Shown in pieces: positions 1 to 5,590 of a stretch of DNA of 10,088 nucleotides. The DNA is from Campylobacterales bacterium. GTDB taxonomy: Bacteria; Campylobacterota; Campylobacteria; Campylobacterales; QNZT01. The translations under genes and the position numbers were made by a program. Below the pieces are notes generated by a model, which worked only from the letters and a program-made list of their open reading frames with translations, was not told the origin of the DNA and did no database searches. Position 1 is the first letter of the stretch. Each line of letters starts with the position of its first letter. The stretch covers positions 1 through 10,088 of the forward strand of contig JALWRO010000218.1 of the NCBI GenBank assembly GCA_027080605.1, given 5' to 3'.

Positions 1-556
1 CCAGCAACACCAGCCCGATCAACCCAGGTACCATCGCATTTTCATCCCGCATCGCCTGATTGAACAGGTTGCGGTTGTTGATGAGGATCATCCCTTTTGC
101 CGTCCGGAGATTGCCTACTTCATTCGCCGCCTGCAAAATCACACCCTGGACATAACTCTCCATCGTCGTTGCACGGGTGGGAAATGCCGCATCGACAAAG
201 AGTCCCAGCTCACTCTTTTGTCCATGCAAAAGCCGTTTTTCAAACGAAGAGGGAATAATCAAAATCATATCCGCTTTCGCCTGCTTGATCAGGTGCAGCG
301 CCTCGGACTCTTCCATCTGCGCTACGGTCGTATCGAAATATCGGGAGTGTTCAAATTTGGAAACGAGCATTCTGGAGTAGTGGCTCTGGTCATAGTCGAG
401 AATAATCAGCCGAGCATGGGTCACTTCCATCCGAATCCCGTACCCGAACAGCAGCAAAATCATCGTCGGCATCAGATAGACCATGACAATCAGGCGCGTG
501 CGGAAAAGTTCGGTGAACTCCTTGCGCATATATGCCTGGATCACACCCCATTTCAT
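1..556 (-). CDS. ABC-2 type transport permease, N-terminal half (partial, runs off left edge)
   Basis: An open frame of 185 codons runs from the ATG at 556-554 to the window edge without a stop, so the gene is cut by the window. Translation starts MKWGVIQAYMRKEFTELFRT. An amphipathic, basic N-terminus is followed by a first membrane segment at about residues 22-42 (IVMVYLMPTMILLLFGYGI). A large extracytoplasmic domain follows (LIILDYDQSHYSRMLVS, then VILQAANEVGN). A second hydrophobic stretch begins at the edge (MVPGLIGLVLL). This is the layout of YhhJ/YbhR/YbhS-like ABC-2 permeases of about 370 residues, in which a periplasmic domain separates TM1 from the remaining helices. The ATG overlaps the ATPase stop codon (ATGA), so translation is probably coupled. 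Likely role: membrane subunit of a drug, ion or lipid exporter working with the adjacent ATPase and adaptor. Substrate cannot be told. A second permease gene often follows in such operons and would lie outside the window. Confidence 0.9.
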   Translation of the reverse strand, partial: MKWGVIQAYMRKEFTELFRTRLIVMVYLMPTMILLLFGYGIRMEVTHARLIILDYDQSHYSRMLVSKFEHSRYFDTTVAQMEESEALHLIKQAKADMILIIPSSFEKRLLHGQKSELGLFVDAAFPTRATTMESYVQGVILQAANEVGNLRTAKGMILINNRNLFNQAMRDENAMVPGLIGLVLL

Positions 557-2169
557 CGGTAATACTCCAGAAAAATCTCTTCGAAACTCTTCGCAGCGGG
601 GTGGAGTTCATGCAGTTTTTCGACGCTTTCATCCACCAGTTTTTTCCCCTCTTTCAGCAAGACAACCCGGTCACAATACTCCGCTTCGCTCATATAATGC
701 GTCGTGATGAGTATGGAGATACCCCAGTGCTGCTTGAGGGCACGCAGTATTTCCCAGAACTGCGCCCTGGCGATTGTATCGACTCCGGATGTCGGTTCAT
801 CCAGGAAAAGCACCACCGGTTCATGAAGCAGTGCCGCCGTAATGGAAAAACGCTGATTGATCCCCAGCGGAAGTTCCGAAGGAAACGCATCCAGATAGTC
901 GGTAAATCCCAGTGCCCGGGCATAGGCTTCGATACGCCCGGCAGCTTTTTGCGGATCGATCCTGTGCATATTGGCAAAATAGCGCAGGTTTTCACGTACG
1001 GTCATATCTTTGTAGAGGGCAAAATGCTGGCTGACGTAGCCTATCTCCGCCTTCAGCGCCTGCCGGTCTTTCCCGCTTCTGATCGGTCTGCCCAGCAAAT
1101 AGAGTTCGCCTTCGTCTATGGGATAAAGCCCCAAAAGCATTTTGATAAATGTCGTCTTTCCCGCGCCGTTGGCACCCAGCAACCCGACAATCTCCCCGCC
1201 GCGCAGCTCCATATCGATCCGGTCGTTTGCCACAAAATCACCGAAACGTTTGGTCAAACCTTTTGCTTCCATCACCAGTTCCGGTATTTTGACACTGCTC
1301 TCACGACCGGCAATCTGCATACGGCTGAGTTGTTTTCCCTTTTGGAGGGCATTGACAAAAAAGAGTGCTTCAAGCGTGGGTTCGGCATGTTTTGCAGGCA
1401 AAGGCGACAAAGCATAGGTACGCCGGTCAAACGAAATACAACCGCTTTCACACGCACTCTCTTCGTACGTATATTCCCGGACACGCTCCAGAAGCGACGC
1501 AACACTTCCAGAAGCGATAATCTCCCCTTCGTCAAAGAGAAGAATTTTATCCATCTTTGCCGCTTCCTGCATATAGGCAGTCGTAACGATAATCGTCGCA
1601 CCTTCGCTTTTTCGGATGTCATCCAGAATTTCCCAGAGCTCCATACGGCTCAGCGGATCAACCCCGGTCGTCGGTTCATCCAGTAACAACAGTCTGGGAC
1701 GGTGCAGCAGCGTACAGATGAGCGAAAGTTTCTGCATCATCCCGCCGCTCAGTTTTCCCGCTTCCCGATCGACAAACCGGCTCAGTCCCGCCATATGCAG
1801 CAGCTTTTTCCGATACGCCTTGAATGCGGCATCTTTTTTCAGATTGCGAATATCTGCAAAAAAGTCCAGATGCTCCCCGACCGTCAACCGCTCATAAAGT
1901 ACCAGACCTATCCCCTGCGGCATCAGACCGATCTCTTTTTTCAGCTTTTCCGCTTCTGCCGGAGAGTGATACGCCATGCCCCGGTAAACCACTTCGCCGT
2001 CAAAGCGAATCACTCCTGCTATGACATGGATCAGCGAACTTTTACCGGCACCGTCCGCCCCGATAAAACCGACGATCTCTCCCCTTCTCGCTTCCAGTGA
2101 AGCGTTTTTGATACCCAGCCTCTTTTTATAATGCACCGAAACATCTCTGACACTGAGCGTCTGGTTCAT
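553..2169 (-). CDS. Tandem-NBD ABC exporter ATPase (YbhF-like), 538 aa
   Basis: Cytoplasmic ATPase with two fused nucleotide-binding domains. NBD1: Walker A GADGAGKS (37-44), Q85, signature LSGGM (140-144), Walker B LLLLDEP (160-166). The usual H-loop His is replaced by Ala198 (TTAYM). NBD2: Walker A GANGAGKT (332-339), Q381, degenerate signature LPLGI (433-437), Walker B FLDEP (455-459), and a normal H-loop His491 (TTHYM). A linker at about 225-295 joins them and carries a CESGC stretch. Tandem NBDs of this kind pair with ABC-2 permeases and HlyD adaptors in the YbhFSR/YhiHI type of exporters. The gene starts 14 nt after the adaptor stop and overlaps the permease start. A GAGGGG ribosome-binding sequence (2180-2175) lies before the ATG and sits partly in a small hairpin. 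By family logic one ATP site (NBD2 core plus NBD1 signature) is complete and the other is degenerate. Family assignment is firm, substrate unknown. Confidence 0.95.
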   Translation of the reverse strand: MNQTLSVRDVSVHYKKRLGIKNASLEARRGEIVGFIGADGAGKSSLIHVIAGVIRFDGEVVYRGMAYHSPAEAEKLKKEIGLMPQGIGLVLYERLTVGEHLDFFADIRNLKKDAAFKAYRKKLLHMAGLSRFVDREAGKLSGGMMQKLSLICTLLHRPRLLLLDEPTTGVDPLSRMELWEILDDIRKSEGATIIVTTAYMQEAAKMDKILLFDEGEIIASGSVASLLERVREYTYEESACESGCISFDRRTYALSPLPAKHAEPTLEALFFVNALQKGKQLSRMQIAGRESSVKIPELVMEAKGLTKRFGDFVANDRIDMELRGGEIVGLLGANGAGKTTFIKMLLGLYPIDEGELYLLGRPIRSGKDRQALKAEIGYVSQHFALYKDMTVRENLRYFANMHRIDPQKAAGRIEAYARALGFTDYLDAFPSELPLGINQRFSITAALLHEPVVLFLDEPTSGVDTIARAQFWEILRALKQHWGISILITTHYMSEAEYCDRVVLLKEGKKLVDESVEKLHELHPAAKSFEEIFLEYYR

Positions 2170-2176
2170 ATGCGCC

Positions 2177-2192
2177 CCTCTGCCTACAGAGG
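2177..2192 (-). promoter_or_regulatory. Hairpin over adaptor stop and ATPase ribosome-binding site
   Basis: On the minus strand CCTCTG (2192-2187) and CAGAGG (2182-2177) form a perfect 6-bp stem with a TAGG tetraloop that contains the adaptor stop codon TAG (2186-2184). The 3' arm overlaps the GAGGGG ribosome-binding sequence of the ATPase gene (2180-2175). I infer that ribosomes finishing the adaptor melt this stem and expose the site, coupling translation of the two genes. Confidence 0.45.
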
Positions 2193-3341
2193 CGGAAGTT
2201 CATGAAGAGAAGCGGGCAAACCTTTGCCGTCGGTCGAAATGACACCGATAGCGGGAATACCCAACTTCAACAGGGGTTGCGGCTGCAACGGTTTCAGATG
2301 CACCGCATAGACCCGTTGGATACGGTCGTCTCTGACACTTACCTCTTTAGGTGTAAACTCCGCTTTTTGCGCAATCAAAACCACCTTTGCCGGAATCGGT
2401 TTGTCCGGATAGGCATCGAGGAAAATCTCCGCTTTATCACCGATTTTGATCTTGCCGTTTTCGATCGTATCGACAAAGAGTTTGAGATAGAGCGAATCGG
2501 GGTCGATCAGCGTGACAACCGGCATTCCCGCCGCCACTACTTCTCCCGCATTGGCAATCTTTTCCACGACATAGCCGTTTACAGGTGAACGCAGTTTCAA
2601 TTCATCGAGTATAACCGCAACCTCATTTTCAGAGGCTTTCAGTGCTTTGATCTTCGCTTTCAGTGCGGCAATACCTTCATGAAGCACCTCTCTTTTTGCC
2701 TGAATCGCCTCCGCTTCACTTTTTCCCGTTCTCGCAATCGACACTGCCGCTTCCAGCTGTTTTAACTGCTCCTGCAAGCCGTGCAATTTGTCGCTGTCGG
2801 TACGGTATCGCAACTTTGCCAGTTCCACCTGATGTTTGTCGATCAGCTTCTGAGACCATAGTGCATTGAGCCGTTTGAGATCTTTTCGATCCTGCCGCAC
2901 AACACTTTGCAATGCATCAATACTTTTGATCAGCGCCTCTTTCTGTGCGTTGGCGCCTTTGACACCGGCATCCGCTTTATCGACCGCAAGGGGAATTGTT
3001 TTCAAAGCGATATCACGTTCCGTCTCTCTGGCGGCAAGCTCTTTTTCCGCCGCTTCCACCTGCGCACTGACAGCATCCGCTTTGGCTTCATATTCACGGC
3101 TTTCGAGCACTGCGACAATATCGTTTTTGGCAATTGCATCACCGTCGTTGTAGTAGATTTTACCGATACGCCCCGGATATTTGCTGCTCAGATTGATCAG
3201 ATCGCCGTCGATACGCCCGCTTCCCATGACCAGATTTGCAGGTAATTTTTTCGCGTGCAGTTTGTTGTAAATCATCACACCTGCCGTAAATACGAGCAGT
3301 GCAAGAAAAAACCCGATCCAATACTTTTTGATAACCGCCAT
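2184..3341 (-). CDS. HlyD/YbhG-family periplasmic adaptor (membrane fusion protein) of the ABC exporter, 385 aa
   Basis: Inner-membrane-anchored adaptor that would link the ABC permease to an outer membrane channel. One N-terminal membrane segment lies at about residues 9-25 (IGFFLALLVFTAGVMIY). The first half of the biotinyl-lipoyl-like domain follows (about 48-82, with YPGRIGKIYYNDGDAI). A long Ala/Lys/Glu-rich coiled-coil hairpin spans about 84-243. The second lipoyl half begins LKLRSPVNGYVVEKIANAGE at 248. The C-terminal part has a FTPKEVSVRDDR stretch (329-340) that is characteristic of the YbhG/YhiI branch rather than EmrA. The start lies 1 nt after the tetR stop (TAA-A-ATG). A GGAGG (3352-3348) inside the end of tetR lies 6 nt before the ATG, so it is co-transcribed and probably translationally coupled with the regulator. 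It is followed by the ATPase after 14 nt. The partner channel may be the TolC-type protein encoded at 7131-8423. Confidence 0.93.
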   Translation of the reverse strand: MAVIKKYWIGFFLALLVFTAGVMIYNKLHAKKLPANLVMGSGRIDGDLINLSSKYPGRIGKIYYNDGDAIAKNDIVAVLESREYEAKADAVSAQVEAAEKELAARETERDIALKTIPLAVDKADAGVKGANAQKEALIKSIDALQSVVRQDRKDLKRLNALWSQKLIDKHQVELAKLRYRTDSDKLHGLQEQLKQLEAAVSIARTGKSEAEAIQAKREVLHEGIAALKAKIKALKASENEVAVILDELKLRSPVNGYVVEKIANAGEVVAAGMPVVTLIDPDSLYLKLFVDTIENGKIKIGDKAEIFLDAYPDKPIPAKVVLIAQKAEFTPKEVSVRDDRIQRVYAVHLKPLQPQPLLKLGIPAIGVISTDGKGLPASLHELPPL

Positions 3342-3342
3342 T

Positions 3343-3933
3343 TTACCCCTCCACGCCCTGTAAAAACATCTCCAGAGCCGTTTTGCTCTGCGCTCTCAGA
3401 TCTCCCCCGAAGTGCAGCCAGTGTTCGACAAAACCGAGTAAAAAACTGTGAAACAGATACGCCAGCTGCTGCGCGTCACTACTCTTGAGCGGCTGCTCTT
3501 TCGACAGTGCCTCGAAAAGTTCCGCCGTATAGTCGTAGATGATCTTTGCGGGGTTTTCTCTGCTGTGGCTCAGTTTGGTAAAAAAGAGCGGATCCCCGGC
3601 AATAGGATCGAAAATGAGTTTCGATTTGGAACAGAAGGTCTGAAACTTCAGCTCGACGATAATCTGCAGCTTCTCCCGCACCGAAGTCACCGCAGCACTC
3701 TTTTCTAAAATCCCTTCATGAAGTATTTTGATCTGATGTTCCACATAGGCGTAAAAGAGTGCATCTTTAGATTCAAACAACTTGTAAAGCGCACCGACGG
3801 AGATACCGCACTGTTTCGCCAGTTCCGCCATCGTCACCGCTTCAAAGCCCTCTGCTTCAAAATATTTCCCCGCCTGCTCCAGCACCAGTTCCCGTTTGAG
3901 CTCTTTTACCTTTTTCTGCATCAACTTTTTCAT
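3343..3933 (-). CDS. TetR/AcrR-family transcriptional regulator, 196 aa
   Basis: DNA-binding repressor of the TetR type. The N-terminal helix-turn-helix region reads AGKYFEAEGFEAVTMAELAK then CGISVGALYKLFESKDALF, which matches the family pattern (GxxxVTMxxIAxxAGVSxGxLYxxFxSKExL) closely. The rest is a mostly helical ligand-binding and dimerisation domain of normal length. An in-frame ATG exists at 3948, but I place the start at 3933: GAGAGG (3946-3941) lies 7 nt before the ATG at 3933 and would be inside the coding region of the longer form. It is the first gene of the ABC exporter operon (1 nt before the adaptor) and is divergent from the EmrAB-like operon. The gap between them carries two palindromes, so it probably represses its own operon and likely the divergent one. 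The inducer is unknown. Confidence 0.93.
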   Translation of the reverse strand: MKKLMQKKVKELKRELVLEQAGKYFEAEGFEAVTMAELAKQCGISVGALYKLFESKDALFYAYVEHQIKILHEGILEKSAAVTSVREKLQIIVELKFQTFCSKSKLIFDPIAGDPLFFTKLSHSRENPAKIIYDYTAELFEALSKEQPLKSSDAQQLAYLFHSFLLGFVEHWLHFGGDLRAQSKTALEMFLQGVEG

Positions 3934-3979
3934 CAGGGCACCTCTCATAACTATATACTAATTTTAGAACACAATTCCT

Positions 3980-3992
3980 TAATTCAGAATTA
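3980..3992. promoter_or_regulatory. Candidate TetR operator 1 (13-bp palindrome)
   Basis: The sequence TAATTCAGAATTA is a perfect inverted repeat around a single central base at 3986, in the gap between the divergent operons. It would overlap the -35 region of a minus-strand promoter whose -10 could be TAAAAT (3966-3961). AT-rich palindromes of this length can occur by chance, so binding by the neighbouring regulator is an inference from position. Confidence 0.4.
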
Positions 3993-4003
3993 CTTTATAA
4001 AAA

Positions 4004-4020
4004 AGTGAATATAATTCACT
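4004..4020. promoter_or_regulatory. Candidate TetR operator 2 (17-bp palindrome)
   Basis: AGTGAAT-ATA-ATTCACT is a perfect inverted repeat with 7-bp arms and a 3-bp centre at 4012. It contains the -10 box of the plus-strand efflux operon, so a bound repressor would block RNA polymerase directly. Size and placement fit TetR-family operators. It shares the ATTCA/TGAAT half-site with the palindrome 26 bp upstream (centre to centre). Confidence 0.55.
4010..4015 (+). promoter_or_regulatory. -10 box of the EmrAB/TolC-like operon promoter
   Basis: A perfect TATAAT lies 29 nt before the adaptor start codon at 4044 and would start transcription near 4022, leaving a leader of about 22 nt. No good -35 hexamer is visible around 3987-3992. 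That is common in Campylobacterota, whose sigma-70 promoters have weak -35 regions. The GGAG at 4034-4037, 6 nt from the ATG, falls in the predicted leader. Confidence 0.55.
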
Positions 4021-4043
4021 ATCATTTCATGATGGAGTTACAG

Positions 4044-5186
4044 ATGAAAAAAATCGGAACCGTACTACTGCTGATTCTGGCACTGGGATTTGCCTGGATG
4101 CTCTACTCGTACCTCAGCTACCGCAGCAACAATGCCGTCAGCGACGCCGCGTTTGTCAAAAGCGACGCCATCTATACACTCGGTTTCAAAGTGGGCGGAA
4201 AAATCGACCATATGTTTTTTACGGAAGGTCAGAAAGTCGCTGAAGACGCTACGATAGCCACCATCGATCCCCAGGACTTTATCATCACCAAAGAGCGGCT
4301 GGAGCACACTGTCAAAGCGCTTCAGGCAAATCATGAAGCGTTGCTGCAAAAACGCAAGCGGATTTTCGCGGAGCTTGGCATCAAAACAGATATCTCCAAA
4401 AACAACATCGGCGTCAGCGGCGAAAAACAGAAAGCCCTCACCTTTCAGATCAAAGCACTCGAAGCGAAACTGCACAAAGTCGCAAAAGACCGGAATCGTT
4501 ACCGCAAACTCGTCGCACAAAAACTTGTCTCCGAAGCGGACTTTGAGAAAATAGACACCGAGTACAACACCCTGCGAGACAACCTCAACGCCGCAAAAAA
4601 AGAGCTTGACTCCTACACTAAATCGATACACAATGTCCGCTACTCCTACAAACTGAGCGAACTCGAAGCCACACAAATCAAAGAACTCGACCTCTCCGTC
4701 AAAGCGCTCGAAGAGCAGATCAAAGCCAACCAAAAAAGTTTGGAAGGCATCGAAAACAAAATCCGCTACTGCACCCTCAAAAGCCCGGTCAACGGGGTTA
4801 TCGCAAAACGGTTTGTCAACCAGGGCAGAGTCGTTTCCAAAGGCACACCGGTCTATTCGGTCGTAGATCCGCACCATAAACATGTCGAAGTGCTTCTTTC
4901 AGAAAAAAAACTGCACGGCGTCAAACCCGGCAACCCCGTCACCATCACCACAGAAGCACTTCATGAGAAGAAACTCAAAGGCATTGTAGAAAGCATCTCC
5001 CCCACATCCGCCTCCACCTTCTCCCTCGTACCCCGGGACATCGCCAGCGGTGAATTTACCAAACTCGACCAGAGGTTCATCGTACGCATCGCATTTAAAG
5101 AACCGGAGGATGTGTTGAGGCATGTTTATATTGGCATGGGGGCTACGGTGGCGATAAAAAGAGTGACATTGGGCAGTGGGCATTAG
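4044..5186 (+). CDS. emrA: EmrA-like HlyD-family adaptor of an MFS tripartite efflux pump, 380 aa
   Basis: Inner-membrane adaptor for the MFS transporter encoded at 5554-7131. Features: one N-terminal membrane segment (about residues 4-22), first lipoyl half (TLGFKVGGKIDHMFFTEGQK, 45-64), a long coiled coil (about 80-240), second lipoyl half starting at LKSPVNGVIAKRFVNQG (245-261), and an EmrA-type barrel stretch TFSLVPRDIASGEF (325-338). I chose the ATG at 4044 because GGAG at 4034-4037 lies 6 nt upstream and a membrane anchor follows at once. The in-frame upstream GTG at 4005 lies in the operator and before the predicted transcription start. The last residues, LGSGH, and the TAG stop (5184-5186) are encoded by the left 7-bp repeat array of the inserted element. 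The native C-terminus has therefore been replaced by a few residues, which should be harmless because the fold is complete before it. First gene of the divergent efflux operon. Confidence 0.92.
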   Translation: MKKIGTVLLLILALGFAWMLYSYLSYRSNNAVSDAAFVKSDAIYTLGFKVGGKIDHMFFTEGQKVAEDATIATIDPQDFIITKERLEHTVKALQANHEALLQKRKRIFAELGIKTDISKNNIGVSGEKQKALTFQIKALEAKLHKVAKDRNRYRKLVAQKLVSEADFEKIDTEYNTLRDNLNAAKKELDSYTKSIHNVRYSYKLSELEATQIKELDLSVKALEEQIKANQKSLEGIENKIRYCTLKSPVNGVIAKRFVNQGRVVSKGTPVYSVVDPHHKHVEVLLSEKKLHGVKPGNPVTITTEALHEKKLKGIVESISPTSASTFSLVPRDIASGEFTKLDQRFIVRIAFKEPEDVLRHVYIGMGATVAIKRVTLGSGH

Positions 5187-5198
5187 GCATTTGGCATG
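5164..5198 (+). repeat. Left 7-bp repeat array (NGGCATT) of the four-helix-bundle element
   Basis: Five tandem units are visible: TGACATT, GGGCAGT, GGGCATT, AGGCATT, TGGCATG (5164-5170, 5171-5177, 5178-5184, 5185-5191, 5192-5198), with the outer ones decayed. The units carry the adaptor stop codon TAG (5184-5186) and, in the last unit, the ATG of the small gene (5196-5198). Bases 5171-5191 pair with 5553-5573 in inverted orientation at 20 of 21 positions. Confidence 0.85.
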
Positions 5199-5561
5199 AT
5201 TAAGAATTTACGAGATTTGAAAGTTTACAAAGAGTCTCTGGAACTTAGCCATTCTGCGTGGGATATCTATACAGAACTTCCTCAAGCTCTTAAATTTGAT
5301 ATAGGTTCACAGTTCATCCGTGCTGTTGACTCCATAGGCGCCAATATTGCCGAAGGATTTGGTCGGTTTCACTATAAAGACAAGATCAAATTTTATTACA
5401 ATGCAAGAGGATCGCTTTGGGAAAGCAAACACTGGATATTTCTATTGCATAAACGAAAACTGATTTCCAAAGAAGCGTTTGACAGTTTTATGTCAAAACT
5501 GAACAACACAGGAAAGTTATTAAACAGTTTCATCAAAGCAACAGGAACCACCAATGCCTAA
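5196..5561 (+). CDS. Four-helix-bundle protein of the S23 / 23S rRNA intervening-sequence family, 121 aa
   Basis: The protein opens MIKNLRDLKVYKESLELSHS and has the family hallmark SIGANIAEGFGR (46-57), followed by FYYNARGSLWESKHW. These match the pattern of S23/four-helix-bundle proteins (LxVxxxA then SxxxNIAEGxGR then GSxxE). Family members form small pentameric helical bundles. They occur in 23S rRNA intervening sequences and, as the related Avd, in diversity-generating retroelements, where Avd partners the reverse transcriptase. No reverse transcriptase or variable repeat is visible here, so Avd is not supported. The biochemical function of free-standing members is unknown. Base composition is clearly more AT-rich than the flanking genes, a sign of transfer. 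Start ATG and stop TAA both come from 7-bp repeat units, and the C-terminal TTNA includes repeat-encoded residues. It starts 10 nt after the adaptor stop and overlaps the transporter start by 8 nt. Confidence 0.85.
   Translation: MIKNLRDLKVYKESLELSHSAWDIYTELPQALKFDIGSQFIRAVDSIGANIAEGFGRFHYKDKIKFYYNARGSLWESKHWIFLLHKRKLISKEAFDSFMSKLNNTGKLLNSFIKATGTTNA
5543..5547 (+). promoter_or_regulatory. Ribosome-binding site for the transporter gene inside the element
   Basis: AGGAA lies 6 nt before the ATG at 5554, inside the end of the four-helix-bundle gene and so inside the putative element. It supports the 5554 start over the next in-frame ATG at 5578, which has only repeat sequence before it. It also means the element itself may provide translation initiation for the downstream gene. 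Confidence 0.5.
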
Positions 5562-5590
5562 TGCCCAATGCCCTCCAATGCCCAATGCCA
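5553..5590 (+). repeat. Right 7-bp repeat array (AATGCCN), inverted relative to the left array
   Basis: Units AATGCCT, AATGCCC, AATGCCC, a TCC interruption, AATGCCC, AATGCCA (5553-5573 and 5577-5590), possibly followed by a decayed AAAACCC. They contain the small gene's TAA stop (5559-5561) and the transporter's ATG (5554-5556). They also encode the transporter's first 12 residues, MPNAQCPPMPNA. Because 7 is not a multiple of 3, successive units are read in different frames. Confidence 0.88.

Larger units (their letters stand above)
5164..5590 (+). mobile_element. Putative compact mobile element: S23/four-helix-bundle gene between inverted 7-bp repeat arrays
   Basis: A block of about 430 bp separates adaptor and transporter genes that are normally directly adjacent in emrAB-type operons. 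It consists of a left repeat array, one AT-rich gene, and a right array in inverted orientation. Both flanking genes begin or end inside the arrays, which is what insertion at a gene junction would give. The gene belongs to the family encoded by 23S rRNA intervening sequences, which are themselves flanked by inverted repeats. No transposase is present and no clear target duplication is visible. A run of five A occurs just outside each end (5156-5160 and 5590-5594), which is too weak to call one. Exact borders are uncertain by a few bases. The element call is inference from architecture and composition. Confidence 0.6.

Noticed and set aside
532..1686. Long plus-strand open frame of 384 codons
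   Set aside because: It is antisense to the tandem-NBD ATPase, whose motifs are unmistakable. The translation has no family features.
3934..3948. Upstream ATG start for the TetR gene (201-aa form)
   Set aside because: The only good ribosome-binding sequence, GAGAGG at 3946-3941, serves the ATG at 3933 and would lie inside the longer form.
4005..4043. Upstream GTG start for the EmrA-like adaptor (393-aa form)
   Set aside because: It lies in the operator and before the predicted transcription start. GGAG at 4034-4037 serves the ATG at 4044, and the membrane anchor begins right after that ATG.
4065..4883. Long minus-strand open frame of 272 codons rich in Phe/Val/Asp
   Set aside because: It is antisense to the EmrA-like adaptor and its composition is the mirror of Lys/Glu-rich coiled-coil codons.
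5196..5561. Avd of a diversity-generating retroelement
   Set aside because: The protein is related in fold, but no reverse transcriptase, template repeat or variable repeat is visible on either side.
5164..5590. CRISPR array or ordinary insertion sequence
   Set aside because: Repeats are 7 bp and directly tandem without spacers, and the only gene is not a transposase.
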